A stretch of 64,000 nt of DNA from Cupriavidus metallidurans CH34 (GTDB taxonomy: Bacteria > Pseudomonadota > Gammaproteobacteria > Burkholderiales > Burkholderiaceae), in contig NC_007974.2 of the NCBI RefSeq assembly GCF_000196015.1, positions 558,001 to 622,000 on the forward strand. The letters run 5' to 3'. Shown here in pieces: positions 47,750 to 54,910 of this stretch. Made by a program: the position numbers and the translations under genes. The notes under the pieces are model-generated. The model had not been told where the DNA came from and made no database searches. It saw only the letters and a program-made list of their open reading frames with translations. Position 1 is the first letter of the stretch; every line of letters begins with the position of its first letter.

Positions 47750-48415
47750 ATGCGGGTATTGCTTGTCGAAGACGATCCCATGATCGGTGACGCGATCCAG
47801 GGCGCATTGAAGGATGCGTCCTACGCCGCCGACTGGGTGAAGGACGGGCAGACGGCGCTCACCACGCTGGGCTGCCAGCATTACGACCTGGTGCTACTCG
47901 ACCTCGGTCTGCCCGGAAAGGATGGGCTGGAGGTGCTGGCCAGCATCCGAGCCAAGGACAACCCGGTTCCCCTGCTCATCATCACGGCTCGCGATGGTCT
48001 GGATGATCGCCTGCGCGGCCTGGATGGCGGGGCCGACGACTATGTGTCCAAGCCCTTTCAGATGGCGGAACTGCTGGCCCGGATGCGCGCCGTCCTGAGG
48101 CGCAAAGGTGGCACGGCAGCTCCCGTGCTCAGCAACGGCGTGGTGACGCTTGACCCGGCCACCAAAGAGGCTTGTGCCAATGATGGCCCCCAAGTGCAAC
48201 TGTCCAACCGCGAGTTCTCGTTACTGCAAGCCTTGCTGGTTCGGCCTGGTGCCATCCTTTCGCGCAGCGAACTGGAGGATCGCATCTATGGCTGGGGGGA
48301 AGAAGTCGAAAGCAATGCCGTCGAATATCTAATCCACGCACTGCGGCGCAAGCTCGGTGGCGAGGTCATCAAGAACGTCAGGGGGGTCGGATGGATGGTC
48401 TCAAAAGGCGCTTGA
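47750..48415 (+). CDS. OmpR/PhoB-family response regulator (cargo gene)
   Basis: A 221-residue regulator. The receiver domain has the acidic pocket VEDDP, phospho-acceptor Asp51 in LLDLGLPGKDG, and the conserved lysine in YVSKPF. A winged-helix DNA-binding domain (about residues 125-218) contains NREFSLLQALLVRPGAILS and VEYLIHALRRKLGG. It resembles the QseB/TctD group. GGAGGGG lies directly before the ATG. It should regulate the cargo operon and its own gene in answer to the kinase encoded next. Confidence 0.93.
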   Translation: MRVLLVEDDPMIGDAIQGALKDASYAADWVKDGQTALTTLGCQHYDLVLLDLGLPGKDGLEVLASIRAKDNPVPLLIITARDGLDDRLRGLDGGADDYVSKPFQMAELLARMRAVLRRKGGTAAPVLSNGVVTLDPATKEACANDGPQVQLSNREFSLLQALLVRPGAILSRSELEDRIYGWGEEVESNAVEYLIHALRRKLGGEVIKNVRGVGWMVSKGA

Positions 48416-49743
48416 ACGAATCAGTTCAGCTCAAGCTGTCCTTCACCTTGTCGCTGGCCATCCTCGTGGTGGCCGTTGTGGCGGGCGTATTCTCGTTCCT
48501 GTCCGCCTTCGATGAAGCGCACGAACTACAGGACGATGTACTGCGCCAGGTGGCGCAGCTCATGGATCGCCAGCGCTTGTTGCCTGCCGTGCCAACCACC
48601 GATATCCGTCTCAAGGATGTCGATGAAGAGTCGCGCGTGATCGTCCAGCGCTTGGGTGAGGTCAGTCCCTCTACGGTAGGCGTGGATGCAGGAGGCGTGC
48701 TCCCGCTCCCGGCGACCTTGGCGGATGGATTGCACACGCTGGAAGTTGGTGGCGAGACGTTTCGCGTGCTGGTCAAGACCACGGCGAGCGGCGAACGCAT
48801 TGCTGTGGCTCAGGAGTCCGGTTTCCGCAATGAAATTGCCCGCGACGGGGCACTGCGCACGGTGATGCCTTTCTTGATTCTCGTGCCGGTGCTGCTGTTG
48901 ATCGTTGCTGACCTGGTGCGCAAGATGTTCCAGCCCATCGCGGCGCTGTCCAAGGAAATAGACCAGCGGGCAGAGCAGGAACTGCATCCCGTCGAAGACC
49001 GCCACCTTCCGGTCGAGGTACGTCCGTTTGTCGTGGCGATCAATCGCCTGCTCGCTCGTGTCAGCCAGTCGATGGAATCTCAGCGCCGCTTTGTGGCGGA
49101 TGCCGCGCACGAGCTACGTTCGCCGCTGACAGCCATGTCGCTGCAAGCAGAACGGCTCGCGGAAGCGGAAATGTCCAGCGTGGCGCGCGAACGGCTGACG
49201 GTTTTGCGCCAAGGGATCGAGCGCGGCCGCAGCCTGCTCGATCAACTCTTGACCTTGGCCAAGGCACAGTCGGCCACCGACCTGCCGAAGTCGCCTGTAT
49301 CTGTCCAGAGCATCTACCGCCGCGTGCTGGAAGACCTCATGCCGCTGGCCGAGGCCAAGCACATCGACATCGGTGTCGAAGGCGCGCTGGACGCCGAAGT
49401 GTGGGCAAGCGAGCTGGACATGATCGCTGTGGTCAAGAACCTAGTCGATAACGCCATCCGCTACACGCCAGAGGGAGGGCGTGTTGATCTTTCTGTGGGT
49501 GTTTCGGAAGGGAAGGTCGTACTACGTATTCAGGACAGTGGGCCTGGCATTCCGTTGGCTGAACGGGATCGAGTGTTTGATCCCTTCTACCGCACGCTGG
49601 GGAGCGAGCAGATCGGCTCGGGTCTGGGACTATCCATTGTCCAGACGATTGCCAATCGCATCGGTGCTGAAATCCGCCTCGACTTCTCAGATCAAGAGAA
49701 GCAAACTGGCTTAAATGTTGCCGTTATCGCTCCCATGCGGTAG
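48391..49743 (+). CDS. sensor histidine kinase (cargo gene)
   Basis: A 450-residue membrane kinase with two transmembrane segments (about residues 17-40 and 158-178) around a periplasmic sensor domain of roughly 115 residues. A HAMP-like linker leads to a HisKA domain with His240 in ADAAHELRSPLTAM, then an ATPase domain with an N box (VVKNLVDNAIRYTP) and G boxes (IQDSGPGIP, GSGLGLSIV). It resembles QseC/PmrB-type kinases. The gene overlaps the regulator by 25 bases. The signal is unknown. Confidence 0.93.
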   Translation: MDGLKRRLNESVQLKLSFTLSLAILVVAVVAGVFSFLSAFDEAHELQDDVLRQVAQLMDRQRLLPAVPTTDIRLKDVDEESRVIVQRLGEVSPSTVGVDAGGVLPLPATLADGLHTLEVGGETFRVLVKTTASGERIAVAQESGFRNEIARDGALRTVMPFLILVPVLLLIVADLVRKMFQPIAALSKEIDQRAEQELHPVEDRHLPVEVRPFVVAINRLLARVSQSMESQRRFVADAAHELRSPLTAMSLQAERLAEAEMSSVARERLTVLRQGIERGRSLLDQLLTLAKAQSATDLPKSPVSVQSIYRRVLEDLMPLAEAKHIDIGVEGALDAEVWASELDMIAVVKNLVDNAIRYTPEGGRVDLSVGVSEGKVVLRIQDSGPGIPLAERDRVFDPFYRTLGSEQIGSGLGLSIVQTIANRIGAEIRLDFSDQEKQTGLNVAVIAPMR

Positions 49744-49771
49744 CGGTTTGAGAAACGCGGAGGCAGGCTAA

Positions 49772-50203
49772 ATGGTTAATTCGGCGGGGTGGTTTTATTG
49801 GGCTTTGCTGTCCGCTATCCTTGCGGCACTGACGGCTATTTTTGCCAAGGTTGGCATTCAGGGAGTTGATTCCGATCTGGCCACCTTGATCCGCACGGCC
49901 ATCATCATCGTCGTCCTGTCGGCGTTTGTTGCCTACACGGGGAAATGGACCAACCCCTTGGAGTTATCACCCAAGACATGGCTTTTTCTCGGGCTGTCCG
50001 GCTTGGCGACAGGGGCATCGTGGGTCTGCTACTTCCGCGCACTCAAGATTGGCGATGCATCCAAGGTTGCGCCAGTGGATAAACTCAGTCTTGTCCTGGT
50101 GGCGGTATTTGCTTTCGCCTTTTTGGGCGAACGCCCGTCACTGAGGGAGTGGTCCGGCATTTCGATGGTCGCCGGAGGCGTTCTGTTATTGGCGTTCAAG
50201 TGA
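49772..50203 (+). CDS. single-domain EamA-family membrane protein (cargo gene)
   Basis: A 143-residue protein with five predicted helices and one EamA-type repeat, including SGLATGASWVCYFRALKIGDASKVAPVDKLSLVLV and the terminal FLGERPSLREWSGISMVAGGVLL. Usual EamA (DMT) transporters have two repeats and about 300 residues; this is a half-size form that must dimerise to work. It is the last cargo gene before tniR and follows the kinase by 28 bases. Confidence 0.82.
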   Translation: MVNSAGWFYWALLSAILAALTAIFAKVGIQGVDSDLATLIRTAIIIVVLSAFVAYTGKWTNPLELSPKTWLFLGLSGLATGASWVCYFRALKIGDASKVAPVDKLSLVLVAVFAFAFLGERPSLREWSGISMVAGGVLLLAFK

Positions 50204-50269
50204 TAACAGGTAGGACATACTGACTCAACCAGTCGTCACGATTCGTCTACAGTAACCGCTGTCCTGTCA

Positions 50270-50884
50270 TCAAATTTGACTGAGCAGTTTCTCGCCATCA
50301 AGGCGCAACTCGCCCTTCGGCGAAATGTGCCGATACAAGGTCTGTCTTGTGATGCCCAGTTCCTGACATAGATCGCCGACCTTGGTTTCGGGCTGCCCCA
50401 TAGCGGCCATCGCCAGCCGCAACTTGGCGGCAGTCATCTTGAAGGGCCGGCCGCCCTTCCTACCGCGCGCCCTCGCCGAAGCCAATCCTGCAATCGTGCG
50501 CTCGGTAATCAGTTCGCGCTCGAACTCGGCCAGCGCGGCGAAGATGCCGAAGACCAACTTGCCGGCGGCCGTCGTGGTGTCAATGGCTGCACCGTGCCCA
50601 GTCAACACTTTCAGACCGATGCCTCGCCCGGTCAGGTCATGCACGGTGTTGATGAGATGCCGCAGATCGCGCCCGAGCCGGTCAAGTTTCCACACCATCA
50701 ACGTATCCCCCGGTCGTAGCGCCTTCAGGCAGCTCAACAGGCCGGGACGATCCTCGCGTTTGCCCGACGCTTGATCCTCGTAGAGATGGGCCGGATCGAC
50801 GCCGGCAGCGATCAGTGCATCACGCTGCAAGTCGGTGGCCTGTGAGCCGTCTGCTTTCGATACCCGCATGTAGCCAATCAGCAT
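50270..50884 (-). CDS. tniR: transposon resolvase TniR
   Basis: A 204-residue serine recombinase that resolves the cointegrate formed on transposition. It has the catalytic Ser9 in MLIGYMRVSKAD, the conserved RxxRxxR-type region KLDRLGRDLRHL, the GIFAALAEFERELI helix, and a C-terminal helix-turn-helix (KVGDLCQELGITRQTLYRHI). It converges on the cargo genes. The res palindrome lies just upstream of its start. Confidence 0.95.
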   Translation of the reverse strand: MLIGYMRVSKADGSQATDLQRDALIAAGVDPAHLYEDQASGKREDRPGLLSCLKALRPGDTLMVWKLDRLGRDLRHLINTVHDLTGRGIGLKVLTGHGAAIDTTTAAGKLVFGIFAALAEFERELITERTIAGLASARARGRKGGRPFKMTAAKLRLAMAAMGQPETKVGDLCQELGITRQTLYRHISPKGELRLDGEKLLSQI

Positions 50885-50892
50885 CTTGCACC

Positions 50893-50920
50893 TGTCACAT
50901 ATACGTTCGATTATGTGACA
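50893..50920. promoter_or_regulatory. res-site palindrome of the tni transposon
   Basis: TGTCACATA (50893-50901) and TATGTGACA (50912-50920) are perfect 9-base arms around a 10-base core, in the 60-base gap between tniR and tniQ where Tn5053-family res sites lie. A further TTTGTCAC half-site occurs at 50952-50959, overlapping the end of tniQ. TniR would bind and recombine here, and it may also repress tniR. Confidence 0.8.
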
Positions 50921-50944
50921 GTGTGCACCGGAAAGTTCTGGTCG

Positions 50945-52162
50945 TCAAAATTTGTCACTTAACCCGTCATTCTGTCTAAGACATGCAAAGGGTCCATCAG
51001 CCTCGTAATGTGACAGAAATTCCGGGGGAATGCCTTCCTTTGCAAAGGTGGCGCGCAACTGTTCCAGGGAAGCGGGATCGCGCCGACCATAGGAAGCCAA
51101 CGCGAACAGCGAGCGTGCCGTCTCGGGGTCGTGCCGGGCTTCAATGATCGCCTCACTGATAGCTTGGACCGCCCGTTGCCAATGATTGACGGGTTCGGGC
51201 TTCGGCGGTTTCGCCGGCAGACCACTGGTGAACCCGGTTTGGAGCTCGGACCAGAACAGCTTTGCATGCTCGCCTGGCGGGCTGATATCCCTCACCTCGA
51301 TCAAGCTGATTGCCGTTGCCGCCGCCTCCAGCATCTGCAACCGTATTGCCGGGTTCAGGGTTTCATACGGTCGCCACAGACTTTGCCCAGCACGCAGCGG
51401 ATGCCCGCAGCCTTGCCAGACTTGGCGGAGATACCCCGCGTAGGTTCCGCACGCCGAAAGCGGGGTGTTCAGCTCATCGAGCAGCGTGCGTAGCAGTCGA
51501 AACCACAATCCAGCGTGGATGCGTCGGCACGGCAGTTCCACATGGCCGGTCGTCAGTGCCTGCCAGGTACGCCGGTCCATCACTGCAATCGCGTCGCTGG
51601 CGGTGCGCGACGCAGTGTCGGCGTTCTCCCAGCCGAGAAACCGCCCAGGCACGCCCCAATAGGATTCCAGCCAGCAGCCATGCAGCGGGCAGCTCAGCAT
51701 CAGGGGCAGCTTCCATGCAAGCAGTACGGCTTGGTTTGCCGGGTCGTTCAGACAGAGAGGACAGGCGCGATGTATCGGCTGGCTGGGCAGCCAGGCACGC
51801 CAGCTCGTGATGGATCGCGTCCTACGGCGGAGTTTCGGCAGCAGCACCGAGAGCTGGAACGCATAGGTTTCCAATGCGTCTGGAATCTGATCATCAAGGC
51901 TGTCCAGTAGCCAAGGCACCCAGCCGGCGAAACTCATGCAACGCAGCCGGTCCGGCTCGATGCCGCTCCGCTGGGAGAGCATCGCCAACAGCGCCAGTGG
52001 TGGCGCGGTATCCAGGTCATCAACCTGAGCGTGACCAAGATCGTGCTCCAGCAGCTCGGACACCTCCATGTGATAGCAAAGGGCCACGCGGTTGAGCCAC
52101 GAAGACAAGGCTTCGCCTTCTCTGGGGGCCGGATGCAGTGGCCAGCGTGGCGCTGGCTTCAC
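50945..52162 (-). CDS. tniQ: transposition protein TniQ
   Basis: A 405-residue accessory protein of Tn5053-type transposition, with the TniQ N-terminal domain (EGEALSSWLNRVA) and a zinc-binding cysteine group (CPLCLNDPANQ and later CPLHGCWLESY). It helps TniA and TniB choose the target. The GTG start at 52162 overlaps the tniB stop codon, and the following KPAPRWPLHPAP is the familiar TniQ start. Confidence 0.93.
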   Translation of the reverse strand: MKPAPRWPLHPAPREGEALSSWLNRVALCYHMEVSELLEHDLGHAQVDDLDTAPPLALLAMLSQRSGIEPDRLRCMSFAGWVPWLLDSLDDQIPDALETYAFQLSVLLPKLRRRTRSITSWRAWLPSQPIHRACPLCLNDPANQAVLLAWKLPLMLSCPLHGCWLESYWGVPGRFLGWENADTASRTASDAIAVMDRRTWQALTTGHVELPCRRIHAGLWFRLLRTLLDELNTPLSACGTYAGYLRQVWQGCGHPLRAGQSLWRPYETLNPAIRLQMLEAAATAISLIEVRDISPPGEHAKLFWSELQTGFTSGLPAKPPKPEPVNHWQRAVQAISEAIIEARHDPETARSLFALASYGRRDPASLEQLRATFAKEGIPPEFLSHYEADGPFACLRQNDGLSDKF

Positions 52163-53076
52163 ATCAGTTCCCGCTCGAATTGCCGCCGCCGCTCGCTGGG
52201 ACCGGTGTAATCGGCCATGCTCAGCGTGCGATGGTTGATCGCTTCCTCGCCGCTCTCCACGGCGACGATGGCCGCCGCCATCAGCAAGTGCGCCAGTTCG
52301 CCGATGGTGCCCTCGCTGCGTGTGAGCAGGTAGCGGGCCATGTCCAGCGTGGCAATCGACGAGGGTCGCCGCAGTGGAAGCGAAGCGGCGAAACTGGCCA
52401 GCAGTGAGCAGCAATCGTGATTGGCCTCCCATACCGGCAGCATCATCGGCTCGAAGCGATTTTCCAACTGGTCATCGGAGCGGATGGCCAGGTAGGCGTC
52501 GCGCGTGCCGACCCCGACCAGTGGGATGCGCAGTTCATTGCCGAGGAAGCGCAGGAGATTGAGGAATTCCCGGCGATTGACGCTGTTACCGGCCAGGACG
52601 TTGTGCAACTCGTCGATCACCAGCATGCGCACGCCGACCTTGCGCAGCAGTGCCAGCGCCAGTTGTTCCATTTCTGGCAGCCGTGGGCGCGGTCGCAATG
52701 GCGCACCCATCGCCGCGAGCAGCGCGACGTAGAAGCGGATTACCGACGGTTCGGATGGCATCTGCACGACCAGTACCGGAATGTGCTCCTGGTCGGCGTC
52801 GGCTCTGGCCGGATGCGTGCGCCGGAACTTCTCGACGATCATCGACTTGCCGTTGTTGGTCGGGCCGACCAGCAGCAGGTTGGGCATGCGTTGCTTGTTT
52901 GGCCACGTATACAGGATTTCCAGCCGGTTCAGCGCCTCGACTGCTCGCGGATAGCCGATCCAGCGGTCGGCGCGAAGGCGATGGATGCGTTCGTCCGCCG
53001 GGAGACGGGCCAAGCCCTGGGCCGCCGGCAGCAGGTGGGACAAGTCGATGATGGGATATTCTTCCACGGCTACCAC
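52159..53076 (-). CDS. tniB: transposition ATP-binding protein TniB
   Basis: A 305-residue AAA-type ATPase with Walker A (VGPTNNGKSM) and Walker B (MLVIDELHNVLAG), similar to the MuB/TnsC group. It activates the transposase and captures target DNA. The GTG start at 53076 lies inside the last codons of tniA, so tniA, tniB and tniQ are translationally coupled. Confidence 0.94.
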   Translation of the reverse strand: MVAVEEYPIIDLSHLLPAAQGLARLPADERIHRLRADRWIGYPRAVEALNRLEILYTWPNKQRMPNLLLVGPTNNGKSMIVEKFRRTHPARADADQEHIPVLVVQMPSEPSVIRFYVALLAAMGAPLRPRPRLPEMEQLALALLRKVGVRMLVIDELHNVLAGNSVNRREFLNLLRFLGNELRIPLVGVGTRDAYLAIRSDDQLENRFEPMMLPVWEANHDCCSLLASFAASLPLRRPSSIATLDMARYLLTRSEGTIGELAHLLMAAAIVAVESGEEAINHRTLSMADYTGPSERRRQFERELM

Positions 53077-54752
53077 TCCTCAATCTGGTCGAACGGTTTG
53101 GCCGGCGGCTGGTTGTCTGCCTGCTGCCCATCCATGTCAGCGCCCGGTGGTGGCGTGGTTTTGACAGGCGTTGCCGTTGCCTTGAGATGCTGGCGTCGAT
53201 CCGCGTCGCGCCGCGCCTTGCGCGTAGCCTTCTGCGCGGTGGTAACGATTTCGCGCATCTGGCCGATCATGCGGAACAACGCCGACTCATCCACCTGTTC
53301 GCGCCCTTGCTGCCGCAATTTCGCCAGCGCCTGTCGTTGTTCCCAGAGGGTGACAGCCGGGTGCGACAAGGTACGGTAGGGAATTTCCAGGTAGTGCTGC
53401 CCCTCTGGTTCCAGCACCCATATGCGGCTGATGTCGCGCGGGTCGCGCCGGATCAGGAACGCAGGCAAGCGGTCCCGCCGAGCTATCCACGGCTTGAGCG
53501 CATCGGCGTAGTAGTGGATGTGGTCGATGACGAAGCCGGTGCGGGTCAGCGTGCGGCGGATGATGGGCAGAAAATCGACCAGAAAAGCCGTAGCGCGAGT
53601 GATGACGGTTGGCACGCCGGTCCGCGTGATAGCTTCGGCCCAGCGCGCGGCCGGCGGTTGGAGCAGGCCGTTGTGCACGGAGCCGTGATAGGTGCCGACC
53701 GCCAATGTGAGCCAGCGCTCCAGCTCGCGCAGTGTCAGGGCGGCCATCTTCTCGGAGGCGTATTCCCCGCGCTGGTCAGGATTGGAGAAGGTCGTCCCCG
53801 GCAATTCGTCGTGGATCATCTGCATCGCCGTGCCGATGATCCGTTCCACGATACCGCCGTAGTGCGGCTGCCCAAGCGGGCGATAGTCCAACCGGATGCC
53901 ATGCTGCTCGCAGCCACGGCGCAGCGCCTCGCTCTTGAACTCAGCCGCGTTGTCCAAGTAGAGCAGTCTGGGCTTGCCGCTCATCGGCCAATCCATCTCT
54001 ACGTTCAACCCTTCCAACCAAGGGCGCTTGTCGCAGGCGGCATGCACCAAGCACAAGCCGACCGAGACGGCGGACGGGGCTTCCAGCGTAACGACCATGC
54101 CAACCACGCAGCGGGTGAATACGTCGATGGCGAGGGTCAGGTATGGACGGCCAATCGGTTGCCGGTCGCGCTCGTCCACCACGATCAGGTCGATGACTGT
54201 GTGGTCGATCTGCACCTGCTCCAGCGGCGCGGAGACGGGTGGCGGAACACCACCAACACCTTGCAGGTCGCGGGCGGCATCTTGTCCTTCCCGGCGGTGA
54301 GTGACCTCGCGCGGATCGAGGCCGGCGATCCGCAGAGCCACCGTGTTGCGCGCCGGCACCCGCAGCTTTTGCAGCTTGCACGCCCGCACAACTTCGCGGT
54401 GGAACGCCGCCAAGCTACGCTTCTGCTTGGTCAGGAAGCGCTTTTGCAGTAACTCGCGGATGATTCGTTCGACCGACTCCGGCAAGCGGCCTTTACCTTT
54501 GCCACCGCTCGACTGCCCAAGAGCCAAGTCAGTGACCAGCCCCGATCCTAGCCGGGCACGGCGGATCAGGACGTAGACCTGCCGCCGGGACAGCCCCAAT
54601 GCCTGGGCTGCCGCGTCGGCCGCTTCATGCCCAACCGTCTCCGACTGCGCCAACGGCCCAATGATCTCCGCGCGACGACGCGCACGCTCCCATGCCTGTT
54701 CTGGCAGGGTGGCCACGCCGTGCTCGGTAATCGGTGCGGTATCGGTCGCCAT
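53070..54752 (-). CDS. tniA: transposase TniA
   Basis: A 560-residue DDE transposase, full length for Tn5053 TniA. The N-terminal helix-turn-helix domain (AAQALGLSRRQVYVLIRRAR) binds the repeats at the ends. The integrase core has acidic residues in QIDHTVIDL, LYLDNAAEF and GGIVERIIG. The C-terminal region ends in KPFDQIEEW, typical of TniA. It reads inward from the right end. ATG at 54752 gives the standard start MATDT; an ATG two codons earlier is possible. Confidence 0.95.
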   Translation of the reverse strand: MATDTAPITEHGVATLPEQAWERARRRAEIIGPLAQSETVGHEAADAAAQALGLSRRQVYVLIRRARLGSGLVTDLALGQSSGGKGKGRLPESVERIIRELLQKRFLTKQKRSLAAFHREVVRACKLQKLRVPARNTVALRIAGLDPREVTHRREGQDAARDLQGVGGVPPPVSAPLEQVQIDHTVIDLIVVDERDRQPIGRPYLTLAIDVFTRCVVGMVVTLEAPSAVSVGLCLVHAACDKRPWLEGLNVEMDWPMSGKPRLLYLDNAAEFKSEALRRGCEQHGIRLDYRPLGQPHYGGIVERIIGTAMQMIHDELPGTTFSNPDQRGEYASEKMAALTLRELERWLTLAVGTYHGSVHNGLLQPPAARWAEAITRTGVPTVITRATAFLVDFLPIIRRTLTRTGFVIDHIHYYADALKPWIARRDRLPAFLIRRDPRDISRIWVLEPEGQHYLEIPYRTLSHPAVTLWEQRQALAKLRQQGREQVDESALFRMIGQMREIVTTAQKATRKARRDADRRQHLKATATPVKTTPPPGADMDGQQADNQPPAKPFDQIEEW

Positions 54753-54866
54753 GCTCATCTCGCTTTGGTGCACACGAGTATTGAGCATAGACGAGTTTCG
54801 TGCAGAGGAGTCCTGATATCTGGCTGTCAGGAGCCGTATGCACAAGAGGCTTCAAACCGCGCTGAA

Positions 54867-54893
54867 TGGTGCAGTCGTCTTCTGAAAATGACA
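54867..54893 (-). repeat. right terminal inverted repeat of the tni transposon
   Basis: The exact inverse of the left 27-bp repeat. It ends in TGACA at 54893 and is followed at once by the second CATTG duplication. Confidence 0.95.
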
Positions 54894-54910
54894 CATTGCG
54901 CGCACACTTC

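Larger units (their letters stand above)
44491..54893. mobile_element. complete Tn5053-family (tni) transposon with two-component and envelope cargo
   Basis: A 10,403-bp element bounded by identical 27-bp terminal inverted repeats and flanked by a perfect 5-bp duplication, CATTG (44486-44490 and 54894-54898). The transposition module tniA-tniB-tniQ plus the resolvase tniR with its res palindrome occupies the right half. The left half carries eight cargo genes reading toward tniR. Tn5053 relatives usually carry mercury-resistance genes; none is present here. Sharp boundaries and intact genes suggest recent transposition. Subterminal TGTCAGGAG repeats lie at 44520-44528 and 54825-54833, probably part of the TniA-binding ends. 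Confidence 0.93.

Noticed and set aside
44639..50203. Cargo of the tni transposon read as a mercury-resistance operon
   Set aside because: No merR, merT, merP or merA motif is present; the genes encode a two-component system and membrane proteins.
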